From: Leptothoe kymatousa TAU-MAC 1615 | GTDB lineage: Bacteria > Cyanobacteriota > Cyanobacteriia > Phormidesmidales > Phormidesmidaceae | NCBI RefSeq assembly: GCF_018739865.1 | Contig: NZ_JADOER010000011.1 | Span: 124,001 to 188,000 of the forward strand | Direction of reading: 5' to 3' | DNA length: 64,000 nucleotides | Part shown: in pieces, positions 16,674-24,678 of the stretch | How positions within the stretch are numbered: position 1 is the stretch's first letter | How the letters are laid out: each line of letters opens with the position of its first letter | Notes under the pieces: model-generated | What the model was told of the DNA's origin: nothing | The model's database searches: none | What the model saw: only the letters and a program-made list of their open reading frames with translations | Program-made: the position numbers and the translations under genes

Positions 16674-17459
16674 CTAATCCAATAAGAAACGACGGTTTAG
16701 GGACTGCACAGGTCGGGCATTGCGCTCCCCAATTGCTTGAATAAAACGAGCCACTTGAATACGAGAAACACTAATGGGCTCTTTCATCACAATCCAATTC
16801 ACCACCTCTGAGCAAGGGGGAGTCGTGAGGGAGCCATAGTAGCGATAAAACTGGCTAGCATCACCGGGCAAAAGAGAGGAGGCATTAAAGCCGGTATCTA
16901 GTGTCTTTTGCCCACCAGTGGTTTTGGGCATACGAGACCAAATGGGTTGTAATGCCTGATTGAGCCTACCTTCTTTAAGGAAAACTCCAATTACCGCCAG
17001 GGCTCCAGTGTCTGGGTTTTGATGAACGAAGTGAACCTCCATGGCCGTCGGCACACCATTTTCAATGTGCTCACTGGGGGCATGGAAATGGAACTGCTTA
17101 AGTTCAAAGCTCTGACCGTCCAGCTGGAGAGTACTCCCCGGCTCATAGTTTGCTTGAATCGTATGACCATTATTGACAATGGCAAGGAATGTATCTTGGT
17201 AATCGAAACTTAAGGAGGTTAAATCAGCATCAACCGCACTGGTTAAGTTAATCGGTGATTGACTAGTGCCCGTCGAACAAATGGCAAATTCATCCGATAG
17301 CTCGCCCCATGATTCAGGTCCCGCTGCTCCGGTATACCCCCAGGAAGGCTTTTTACCATTACCTTCAGCCGCTTTTACGATGGATTGCAAACTTCCCATA
17401 CCTAGCGAACTTGCAGTTAAACCCAGCAGTGAATACTTTAAGACCGCCCGCCTATCCAT
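16674..17459 (-). CDS. ecaA: Alpha-type carbonic anhydrase with Tat-like signal
   Basis: 261 residues. Converts CO2 and water to bicarbonate and a proton. Zinc ligands are visible: His124 and His126 in KQFHFHAPSEH and His143 in EVHFVHQ. Cys61 (AICSTG) and the Cys in TTPPCSEVV are the usual disulfide pair of extracytoplasmic alpha-carbonic anhydrases. The N-terminus DRRAVLKYSLLGLTASSLG has twin arginines followed by a hydrophobic stretch, so Tat export to the periplasm or thylakoid lumen is likely. Length and signal match cyanobacterial EcaA; the symbol is by family resemblance. Monocistronic. Confidence 0.93.
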   Translation of the reverse strand: MDRRAVLKYSLLGLTASSLGMGSLQSIVKAAEGNGKKPSWGYTGAAGPESWGELSDEFAICSTGTSQSPINLTSAVDADLTSLSFDYQDTFLAIVNNGHTIQANYEPGSTLQLDGQSFELKQFHFHAPSEHIENGVPTAMEVHFVHQNPDTGALAVIGVFLKEGRLNQALQPIWSRMPKTTGGQKTLDTGFNASSLLPGDASQFYRYYGSLTTPPCSEVVNWIVMKEPISVSRIQVARFIQAIGERNARPVQSLNRRFLLD

Positions 17460-17561
17460 ATAAAATTACCTTCCAAAATAGATGCTTAACGCACTAGAAA
17501 GCCTAATGCTTCCGTAATTTTACAGAAAAGCGACGAGCTATCTTGATAGTTTGGCTACAGG

Positions 17562-18050
17562 TCATGCCAACCATGCATCCCAGGTGATATCGCGGCCAGG
17601 AAACCCAACGGATTCAAAGGGCCAAGCCTCCGCTAGCCAGCGTTTCACATCGGCCAGCAATCGTTCTTCCAGTCCGCTGGCCAACTCACTTTGCCGCACC
17701 CACAGCAAGGCATAAGCGTCATAGTCTGGGCGATCCGACGGATAAAAATACACGCACCCAAGACAGCGACTTTCATCCAAGCTCATCATGGTGTAGGCAA
17801 AGGATGTGCGCCGCTGAAATTCTTTTTGATGCCAGCCCAAATCAATCAGATCCTGCTCTAGGGTGAGGCCATCGGGCCAATGGCTCGGTGGTGGAAAAAT
17901 ACCTTTGAGGTGGTCGGCACTGGTGACCACCGCCTCAAAGTCTTTCACCACATCGTTGACCGTTAACATGCGCAGGCGATATTCAGCCGTTTCCAAAACA
18001 GCTGGCACTTCAAAATCTGACGGAATAAACGCAACCGTTGAAGAACCCAT
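17562..18050 (-). CDS. GNAT-like acetyltransferase-fold protein
   Basis: 162 residues. The order of elements (EYRLRMLTVNDV, a helix with HLKGIF, FAYTMMSLDESRCLGCVYFYPS, YALLWVRQSEL, then a helical LEERLLADVKRWLAE) resembles GNAT N-acetyltransferases, with LGCVYFYPS as the beta4 region. The acetyl-CoA pyrophosphate loop (usually R/Q-x-x-G-x-G/A) is not clear (SELASGLEE), so activity is uncertain. It starts 30 bp after the DnaJ-like gene stop on the same strand, suggesting co-transcription. Confidence 0.6.
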   Translation of the reverse strand: MGSSTVAFIPSDFEVPAVLETAEYRLRMLTVNDVVKDFEAVVTSADHLKGIFPPPSHWPDGLTLEQDLIDLGWHQKEFQRRTSFAYTMMSLDESRCLGCVYFYPSDRPDYDAYALLWVRQSELASGLEERLLADVKRWLAEAWPFESVGFPGRDITWDAWLA

Positions 18051-18080
18051 AGGAATGGTAATTAATTGACACGGCTCACT

Positions 18081-18695
18081 TTATATTGGCTTGCGCTCCA
18101 TGGATTGAAAATCGCGATTGATTTCCACCCAAAGGGACTTATTCAGGGGGTCGGTCTTGAGGGCTTTATCTAAGTAAATGCGGGCTTTACTGAATAGCCT
18201 TTGTCTAATCAATTCTCGGCCCCATCGTTGGTAGGTAATGGCCTGCCACTGGCGAACTTCTGGATCGTGGGTAATACGATTGGCTAAGCCTTCCACCAAT
18301 GCGATCGCCCGGGGATATTTCTGCTGCTTTAACAATGCCTGGAGTTGCAAATAGCTCTCTTGCTTTAGCTTTTGCTCATGGTCCGACAACCCCGGATTGG
18401 TCTGCACCAGGGTGGTGCCATCGTCCTCATCTTCGACGTCCTCAACGCTATCTAACTCTTCTTCCTCCGGCTCTTCCGGCTGCATGACTTCGAGCAATGC
18501 CTCATAGGCCTTAGTGACCTTAATAAACCGATCGTGCGATCGCTGATCGTCCGGGTTCACGTCCGGATGATACTTCCGCGCCAATTTACGGTAAGCGGCC
18601 TTCACCTCCTCAAACGAAGCCCCAGTCCTCAAACCCAATGTACGGTAATAATCAGCTAACCCCATAGCCCCAAGAACTGTTGCAGATTCTGCCAT
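18081..18695 (-). CDS. DnaJ-domain protein with C-terminal TPR-like helices
   Basis: 204 residues. Residues about 15-70 form a J domain with the HPD motif (His43-Pro44-Asp45 in KYHPDVNPDD), which stimulates Hsp70 ATPase. An acidic linker (EEPEEEELDSVEDVEDEDD) separates it from helical repeats (about 120-200; QWQAITYQRWGRELIRQ, ARIYLDKALKTDPLNKSLW) of TPR type. No Gly/Phe region or zinc finger, so it is a class C J protein. A second Met at residue 11 could be the true start. It sits just upstream of the GNAT-like gene. Confidence 0.88.
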   Translation of the reverse strand: MAESATVLGAMGLADYYRTLGLRTGASFEEVKAAYRKLARKYHPDVNPDDQRSHDRFIKVTKAYEALLEVMQPEEPEEEELDSVEDVEDEDDGTTLVQTNPGLSDHEQKLKQESYLQLQALLKQQKYPRAIALVEGLANRITHDPEVRQWQAITYQRWGRELIRQRLFSKARIYLDKALKTDPLNKSLWVEINRDFQSMERKPI

Positions 18696-18915
18696 TAAAA
18701 CGCAGAACAGGTCGAATATTACGCCACGCCAAAAATTTTGGCTAACGATGGGGCTCCCCGAATAACGGTGCGCCCCGTAGCACCCTATTCAAAAAATAAA
18801 CCCTGACGAAAGCTCCAAGCCAGAACTTTCACCAGAGTTTACCCATTGAAGTTGCTCATTGAAGTTGCTCACTTAATGGCAGACACGGCCAATCATTGGC
18901 CCGCCACAGCAACGC

Positions 18916-19512
18916 TTAGATTCGTTCTTCGATCACCCTGTCAATCAGGCCATACTCCTTGGCTTCCGCCGCAGACATAAAGTTATCGCGGTCCGTATCT
19001 TTCTCAATTTTGTCCAAGGTTTGCCCCGTATGCTCAGCCATCAACCCATTCAAGCGACGCTTAATCTGCACAATGTGATTGGCTTCAATTTCAATATCCG
19101 TCGCCTGCCGACGCCCCACACCGCCCAAAGGCTGGTGGATCATAATTCGAGAATGGGGGAGAGCCAACCGCTTACCGGGGGTGCCTGCACAGAGCAAAAA
19201 GGAGCCCATGGATGCCGCTAAACCCACACAAATGGTGACCACCTCGGATTTGATGTAGCGCATCGTATCGTAGATCGCCATGCCTGCGGTGACTGAGCCA
19301 CCGGGGGAGTTGATATACAAATAGATGGGCTTGCTCGGATCGTCAGAATCCAGGTACAGCATGTAAGCCACAATGGCGTTGGCAATGCCGTCCGTCACTT
19401 CTTCAGTCAGAAAGATAATGCGCTCACGGAACAGGCGTTCATAAATGCTGATCCACTGCTCGTAGGTGCTGCCGGGAAGGCGGTATGGAACACTGGGAAT
19501 ACCAATAGGCAT
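18916..19512 (-). CDS. clpP: ATP-dependent Clp protease proteolytic subunit (catalytically complete)
   Basis: 198 residues from ATG 19512 ([15 protein letters not shown]), the usual cyanobacterial ClpP start; a 17-codon upstream extension is open but atypical. The Ser-His-Asp triad is intact: Ser101 in GLAASMGSF, His126 in MIHQPLGG and Asp176 in DRDNFMS. Serine peptidase that forms the proteolytic ring with a Clp/Hsp100 chaperone. It is third in a same-strand row after two degenerate paralogues, with a gap of about 120 bp, so it likely supplies the active sites of a mixed ring. It resembles the ClpP encoded next to clpR in other cyanobacteria. Confidence 0.95.
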   Translation of the reverse strand: MPIGIPSVPYRLPGSTYEQWISIYERLFRERIIFLTEEVTDGIANAIVAYMLYLDSDDPSKPIYLYINSPGGSVTAGMAIYDTMRYIKSEVVTICVGLAASMGSFLLCAGTPGKRLALPHSRIMIHQPLGGVGRRQATDIEIEANHIVQIKRRLNGLMAEHTGQTLDKIEKDTDRDNFMSAAEAKEYGLIDRVIEERI

Positions 19513-19632
19513 AGGGATTATGGGGTAAAAGGACTTGTAGGTTTGGTTGAACACATAACCCAACCGTGCGTAAAAATCGGGTCGAAATGTACCCCCAACA
19601 GCTTGACTGTGTTGGGTTTGGCAAAATTCAGC

Positions 19633-20271
19633 CTACGCAGGTTTTTCAATAACTCGATCGATCAAGCCGTAATCAATGGCTTCCTGGGGCGTCAAATAGA
19701 ACATGCGCTCCATATCCTTGCGAATTTTTTCTTCGGTTTGACCGGTATTTTCGCCCAGCAGCTTGGTAACTAAGGCCGTTTTACCCAGCACCTCATCTGC
19801 ATTTAGCTCAATATCTGTGGCCTGGCCACGGGTACCACTGTAGGGATGCAACAAGGCCAGGGACGCATTGGGCAAGCTAGAGCGTTTGCCCTTAGCACCG
19901 CAAGAAAGCAACACCGCCGCCATGCCCACGGCCTGGCCCATACAAATGGTGATCACTTCCGATTTGATATGGCGCATGGTGTCGTAAACGGCTAGACCAG
20001 CGGTGATCGACATCATGCCAGCACTACCATCGGCCATACCGGCCATCACCGGATCGCCCATGGAGTTGATATATAGGTATATGGGTTTACCCGCATCTTC
20101 AGAATCCAGGTAAAGCAGGGCGGAAACCAAGGAATTGGCAACACCATCGGTTAGGGGTTGATTCAAGAACAAAATACGTTCTTGGCTCATGCGAGTGTAA
20201 ATATTGACCCAAGCCCAGCGTCGACTACCAGGCATGTTGTAGGGCACTCGCATTGGACGTTCTACAGACAT
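19633..20271 (-). CDS. ClpP-like subunit lacking all three catalytic residues
   Basis: 212 residues of ClpP fold ([47 protein letters not shown]). The catalytic positions are replaced: Ser to Gly in GQAVGMAAV, His to Leu in LALLHPYSG (a His sits one place later), and Asp to Met in MERMFYLT. A small insertion (DPVMAGMADGSAGMMS) follows the IYLYINS strand. The subunit is therefore expected to be structural, like ClpR, in a mixed Clp ring. It begins two bases after the clpR stop, so the two are surely co-transcribed. I did not give it a ClpP number because paralogue naming differs between species. Confidence 0.9.
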   Translation of the reverse strand: MSVERPMRVPYNMPGSRRWAWVNIYTRMSQERILFLNQPLTDGVANSLVSALLYLDSEDAGKPIYLYINSMGDPVMAGMADGSAGMMSITAGLAVYDTMRHIKSEVITICMGQAVGMAAVLLSCGAKGKRSSLPNASLALLHPYSGTRGQATDIELNADEVLGKTALVTKLLGENTGQTEEKIRKDMERMFYLTPQEAIDYGLIDRVIEKPA

Positions 20272-20273
20272 AA

Positions 20274-20966
20274 TTAGCCGATACCTGCCGGGATTTGAGT
20301 GGGTAATTCCTTCGTGCTTTCCAAAACGCGATCGATGAGGCCGTATTCCTTGGCCTCTTCCGGCGTCAGGTAAAACATCCGGTCCGTGTCTTTCTGGAGT
20401 TTCTCGGGGGCCTGACCGGTGCAGTGCGACAAAATATCTAATGTGGCTTCGCGATTGGCCAGCACTTCTTTGGCCCGAATCTGAATATCGGTTGCCTGTC
20501 CGCGAGCGCCGGTGCGGGGCTGATTGAGGACAATGGTTGCATTGGGCAAACTAGCCCGGAACCCTTTAGTACCCGCCGCCAAAATCATGGAAGCGGTACC
20601 CATGGCCTGACCAATGCAGATGGTATGCACGGGGGGCCGAATATAGCGCATGGTGTCACAGATGGCAAAAGCCTCGGTCTCAAACCCAAGGGCATCCCCC
20701 GTATACCAAGACGTCCCCGTAGAGTTGATATAGAAGTATATGGGCTTGTCAGGATCGTCAAATTCTAAGTACAGCAGCTGAGCAATAATCAACCGGGTAA
20801 CATCCATACCCATTTGCCGCTTATAGTCATCGGACGATACTAAGGGTGTCCCCAAATAAACAATCCGCTCTTTGAGGAGGAGGGATTGTAAATCGGGGGG
20901 TGGGGTACGGAAAGCGGCATCACCGCCATAGTAAGGAGCCTGTACGGCTTTAATATTCGAACTCAT
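20274..20966 (-). CDS. clpR: ClpR, non-catalytic Clp protease subunit
   Basis: 230 residues. The N-terminus IKAVQAPYYGG and RTPPPDLQSLLLKERIVYLG, and the C-terminus [20 protein letters not shown], are characteristic of cyanobacterial/plastid ClpR. The triad is absent: Gly for Ser in GQAMGTAS, Asn for His in IVLNQPRTG, Met for Asp in TDRMFYLT. ClpR assembles with active ClpP subunits in the essential housekeeping Clp protease. First gene of the row clpR, ClpP-like, clpP; the stop is followed two bases later by the next start. Confidence 0.95.
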   Translation of the reverse strand: MSSNIKAVQAPYYGGDAAFRTPPPDLQSLLLKERIVYLGTPLVSSDDYKRQMGMDVTRLIIAQLLYLEFDDPDKPIYFYINSTGTSWYTGDALGFETEAFAICDTMRYIRPPVHTICIGQAMGTASMILAAGTKGFRASLPNATIVLNQPRTGARGQATDIQIRAKEVLANREATLDILSHCTGQAPEKLQKDTDRMFYLTPEEAKEYGLIDRVLESTKELPTQIPAGIG

Positions 20967-21444
20967 AGACCCAGTTAGCCCTCTGCGGTGTCGCTATTTG
21001 CCTGTTTTTGTCCCTAGCCCATACGTGAGCGGGCATAGACGTCTAAATAGTGTAACTCGGTCTGAACAAGCTGGCAGGCTAGGCCTTTGGGGGATATCCG
21101 CCCATGGTGATCGCCATGGCTTTGACCTGGGCAAGCTAGTTGGCTAACGCTGTGTGCTAACTAAGCCCATCTGCTAGGCTATGAACGCTACTGGGCATGG
21201 TTTTGGCGCAGACATAAGCCGCTGGAAATTTAACAGTACTGTTCACATTATTTAAGGAATTCTGTTTAAAGCGCTGTAGCTCTTATTTGCAGCCTAATTA
21301 TTGAAGCAGTATGGGAGCGCGTGGCTAAACCATGCTGCAAAGTTCTGCACGTTCGGCGGGGGTTTTTCCGCAAATTGGATTACTGCATCTTAGGCAAAAA
21401 TCGAGAACGATATCTAATAGGTGATTGGTAGGGAAAGTAACAGT
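20967..21444. other. Divergent intergenic region, clpR / VWA gene
   Basis: About 480 bp between divergent genes. It should contain the promoters of the clp row and of the VWA gene. I see no gene, RNA or strong repeat; short imperfect hairpins only. Confidence 0.4.
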
Positions 21445-22674
21445 ATGAAAGCTAACGTGCAGTGGTCTATTAGCGATCGCAACCTAGACACGGCTCAAAC
21501 CAATAGTCAGCGGCACCTATCCATTTCCGTCCAAGCGACCACCACGGGGGAGCGGCCCCCCCTCAATCTGTGCTTGGTTTTAGACCAAAGCGGTTCCATG
21601 GGTGGCCACCCGATCAAAACCGTACGCGCCGCCGCTAAACAAATTATCGATAGCCTGGCCCCAGACGACCGCATTTCCATCATTTCCTTTGACCACGAAG
21701 CCCGAGTCGTCGTCCCCAATCAATCCGTCACCGCCACCGATACGATCAAACAGGCCATCGATGGCATTCGAGCCGGTGGTGGCACGTCCATTGATGCGGG
21801 CTTAAAGCTGGGCATCGAAGAAGTGGCCAAGGGCAAAAAAGGTACCGTTTCCCAACTTTTCCTACTCACCGACGGCGAAAACGAACACGGCAGCAATGAT
21901 CGCTGCTTAAAGCTGGCCAAACTCGCCGTTAGCTACAGTTTTACCGTTAGCACCCTAGGCTTTGGCAACCACTGGAACCAGGACGTGCTAGAACAGCTAG
22001 CCGATGCTGGCAATGGTAGTTTGGCCTACATCCAGCATCCAGAAGCTGCCATCCAAGAATTTAGCCGTCTGTTTAGTCGGGTGCAATCGGTCAGCCTGAC
22101 CAACGCTTACTTAATATTGACCCTGCAACCCCAGGTGCGGCTGGCTGAGCTCAAGCCCATGGCCCAGGTGCTGCCCGAAACCATCGAACTGGACGTACGG
22201 CGGGAAGGGGAACAAGCCATTGTGCGTTTGGGCGATCTAATGACCAATACGCCACGAATTATCCTAGCCAACCTATATGTAGCCCAGCTGCCGGTCGGCA
22301 CCCACACCATTGCCCACGCCCAGGTCCAATACGACGATCCGGCCCTGGGCAGTTCCCTCTCCACCGATGCCGCTATTATCGAGGTCACAGCCCAGACTAG
22401 CTATCAAGCCCAGCCCGATCCCCAGGTGCAGCAACATATTTTGACCCTGGCCAAATATCGCCAAACCCAAATTGCGGAGACTAAACTGCAGGCGGGAGAT
22501 CGCACCGGCGCCATCACCATGCTCCAAACCGCCACCCAAACGGCCATCCAAATGGGCGATAAAAATGCAGCCACGGTACTTCAAGAAAACGTAACCCAGT
22601 TACAAACTGGAAAAGAGCTATCGGAACAAGCGAAAAAGAAAACTCGCATTGCCTCCAAAACAATTCTCCAATAA
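21445..22674 (+). CDS. von Willebrand factor A (VWA) domain protein
   Basis: 409 residues from ATG 21445 (MKANVQWSISD); eight codons upstream are open from a GTG. Residues about 38-220 are a VWA domain with a complete MIDAS metal site: DQSGSM (DxSxS), Thr in GGGTSIDAG and Asp in LLTDGENEHG. Such proteins usually bind partners through a Mg2+-bridged contact. The remainder is a beta-rich region (about 225-330) and a helical Gln-rich C-terminus. No signal peptide or membrane segment, so cytosolic. It is followed six bases later by the Coq4-like gene, so they may be one operon. Confidence 0.88.
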   Translation: MKANVQWSISDRNLDTAQTNSQRHLSISVQATTTGERPPLNLCLVLDQSGSMGGHPIKTVRAAAKQIIDSLAPDDRISIISFDHEARVVVPNQSVTATDTIKQAIDGIRAGGGTSIDAGLKLGIEEVAKGKKGTVSQLFLLTDGENEHGSNDRCLKLAKLAVSYSFTVSTLGFGNHWNQDVLEQLADAGNGSLAYIQHPEAAIQEFSRLFSRVQSVSLTNAYLILTLQPQVRLAELKPMAQVLPETIELDVRREGEQAIVRLGDLMTNTPRIILANLYVAQLPVGTHTIAHAQVQYDDPALGSSLSTDAAIIEVTAQTSYQAQPDPQVQQHILTLAKYRQTQIAETKLQAGDRTGAITMLQTATQTAIQMGDKNAATVLQENVTQLQTGKELSEQAKKKTRIASKTILQ

Positions 22675-22680
22675 CGGTCT

Positions 22681-23286
22681 ATGCAATGGCACTATCTTCT
22701 AAAAGCAATGCAAGCCGGTCTGGCCGGTCGTGCTGGAGATACTGCCGCCTATAAAGCGGCTGCCCTAGGGACCCAGGCCTGCGGAACTCTAAATCAACGG
22801 CTGGCCACCTTAGCCAATCCGTTGCCACACCTTGATCTGATGGATTTAAGGGCCCAGCCCCCTGGCAGTTTTGGCCATGCCCTGGCCAATTTTCTCGACC
22901 GCTATGGCCTGCAGCCCTTGACTCTGTCGGCAGCGGCACAGGCAGACATCCATGGGGCCTCTCTTTTAGCGGTGCGCTATCCCATTTTGCACGATGCCTT
23001 CCACGTACTATTGGGGTTTGACACAAGTCTGGCGGGAGAGCTGGGCGTATGGTCTTTTGTTGCCGCTCAAAAATACTGTGGGGCGTTTGAGCGGGCTGCG
23101 TGGGTAGGCAAATGGTTTACCCGGTTGTTGATACCATGGCAATGGCGCCGTTTACGCCACTATGAAGAGAAAGGGCAACAGCTCGGGAGAAACGCCGTCT
23201 GTATCATTGCTGAACCCTTGGAAGACTTTTGGCCCACACCGTTAGATGAGGTCAGACGGCGGTTAAATCTGCCTGTCCAGATTTAA
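22681..23286 (+). CDS. Coq4-family protein
   Basis: 201 residues. The metal-binding motif of the Coq4 family, HDxxHx(11)E, is complete: His104-Asp105, His108 and Glu120 in ILHDAFHVLLGFDTSLAGE. In eukaryotes COQ4 is needed for ubiquinone synthesis; cyanobacteria make plastoquinone, so the role here is not known. There is no targeting signal. It lies 6 bp after the VWA gene and 13 bp before an enolase-superfamily epimerase gene, a compact plus-strand row. A quinone or other isoprenoid substrate is a guess from the family. Confidence 0.85.
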   Translation: MQWHYLLKAMQAGLAGRAGDTAAYKAAALGTQACGTLNQRLATLANPLPHLDLMDLRAQPPGSFGHALANFLDRYGLQPLTLSAAAQADIHGASLLAVRYPILHDAFHVLLGFDTSLAGELGVWSFVAAQKYCGAFERAAWVGKWFTRLLIPWQWRRLRHYEEKGQQLGRNAVCIIAEPLEDFWPTPLDEVRRRLNLPVQI

Positions 23287-23299
23287 ACCCTTACGCCCT

Positions 23300-24349
23300 A
23301 TGGAAATCACCTACCAGTCCATCACCCTCCATAAAACAGTCCCCCTTACCATCAGCCGCGGCACCCGTTCCCAATCGAACAATCTGTTCGTGCAAATCGC
23401 GGCAGACAACATTATTGGCCATGGCGAAGCCACACCATTTTCCATTGGCGATCGCACCCAAACCCCGGACACCATCGTCGAATCTCTCGACCAAATTATC
23501 GAAGGCATTTCCGTCTACCATCCATTAGAACGACAGATCATCGAAGAAAGCCTCGACCAAATTGCTCCCTGCTCCGCCGCTCGAGCAGCCATTGACGTAG
23601 CCCTGTGGGACTGGCTCGGCAAAAAGGTGGGGTTACCCCTATGGCAACTCTGGGGACTAGACCGCCAGCGCATTGGCCCCACCGCCGTCACCGTGGGCAT
23701 TAATACACCGGAGGGGGCGTGCGATCGCATCCGTCGCTGGCATGGCGATTATCCCGATCTACGCTCCATCAAAATCAAACTGGGCAGTCCTAAAGGCATT
23801 GCGGCCGATCAAGCCATGTTTGCCGCCCTGCAAACCGAGTTTAGGCCCCACGACAAAATCAGCATTGATGCCAATGGAGGCTGGACCTTAGCAGAGGCCA
23901 AAACCATGGCCACCTGGCTCGCCGAGCGCAACGTCACCTACCTCGAACAACCCCTACCGGTCAGTGCCAACCACCAGCTAGGCGAACTCAAGCAACATTC
24001 GCCCCTACCCATTTTCATCGACGAAAGCTGCTTCACAAGTCGCGACATACTGCCCTTGAAACAACACATCGACGGCATCAACATCAAGCTCATGAAATCC
24101 GGCGGACTCACCGAAGCCCGTCGCATGATCCACACCGCCCGTGCCTGCGGTCTAGGGGTCATGTTTGGCTGCTATTCTGACAGCACCCTCGCGAACACGG
24201 CCTTAGCCCAGCTATCGCCCCTAGCCCACCACCTGGATCTCGATAGCCACCTCAACCTAAAAAATAATCCCTTCACCGGGGCCCAGCTAGAACTAGGTCG
24301 CCTAATGCCTAACGGGCAGCCCGGCTTAGGCATCGCCCCAGTGGCATAA
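23300..24349 (+). CDS. Enolase-superfamily epimerase, probably dipeptide (L-Ala-D/L-Glu) epimerase
   Basis: 349 residues of the muconate-lactonizing/dipeptide-epimerase branch. Catalytic features are the Lys pair in IKIKLG, metal ligands Asp in SIDANGGWTLAEA, Glu in YLEQPLP and Asp in FIDESCF, and the second catalytic Lys in INIKLMKSGGL. The KIKLG and NIKLMKSGG contexts favour dipeptide epimerase, which recycles murein peptides, over o-succinylbenzoate synthase; specificity cannot be settled by eye. The stop lies one base from that of the convergent TMEM14 gene. Confidence 0.85.
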   Translation: MEITYQSITLHKTVPLTISRGTRSQSNNLFVQIAADNIIGHGEATPFSIGDRTQTPDTIVESLDQIIEGISVYHPLERQIIEESLDQIAPCSAARAAIDVALWDWLGKKVGLPLWQLWGLDRQRIGPTAVTVGINTPEGACDRIRRWHGDYPDLRSIKIKLGSPKGIAADQAMFAALQTEFRPHDKISIDANGGWTLAEAKTMATWLAERNVTYLEQPLPVSANHQLGELKQHSPLPIFIDESCFTSRDILPLKQHIDGINIKLMKSGGLTEARRMIHTARACGLGVMFGCYSDSTLANTALAQLSPLAHHLDLDSHLNLKNNPFTGAQLELGRLMPNGQPGLGIAPVA

Positions 24350-24350
24350 C

Positions 24351-24665
24351 CTAAAAAACGGCCAACGTTACAATTCCACCCATAATCATCAGCCCAGCAG
24401 GCATAAACTTACGCGTCTTCACCAGGCGAATAATAAACACAATCACCAGCAGCAAAGCGACCAATTTCATCAACACCAGGCCACTGTTAATCCCCCTAAA
24501 CGCCTGCAGCGCACCAATAATAATCAGCAGGCCACTGACAATACCTGAAATCAACGAAGGTTTACTGCGCGCCTTTAAATAGCCGGTAATTCCACCAACA
24601 ATGGCGAGGATGCCATAGATCAATGCGATGATGAAGCCGGATAGTGAGATCGGGGCAAACGACAT
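24351..24665 (-). CDS. TMEM14 family small membrane protein
   Basis: 104 residues from ATG 24665 (MSFAPISLSGFIIALIYG). It has four hydrophobic helices: about 7-25, 33-52, 55-75 and 82-102. The Gly-rich first pair (GILAIVGGITGYLKARSKPS) and IGALQAFRGINSG match the TMEM14/UPF0136 family; plastid relatives (FAX proteins) are linked to fatty-acid export. A longer frame upstream would overlap the divergent ATPase gene, so the shorter start is preferred. The two starts are then only 13 bp apart. Confidence 0.85.
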   Translation of the reverse strand: MSFAPISLSGFIIALIYGILAIVGGITGYLKARSKPSLISGIVSGLLIIIGALQAFRGINSGLVLMKLVALLLVIVFIIRLVKTRKFMPAGLMIMGGIVTLAVF

Positions 24666-24678
24666 AAGGTAATTGGGA

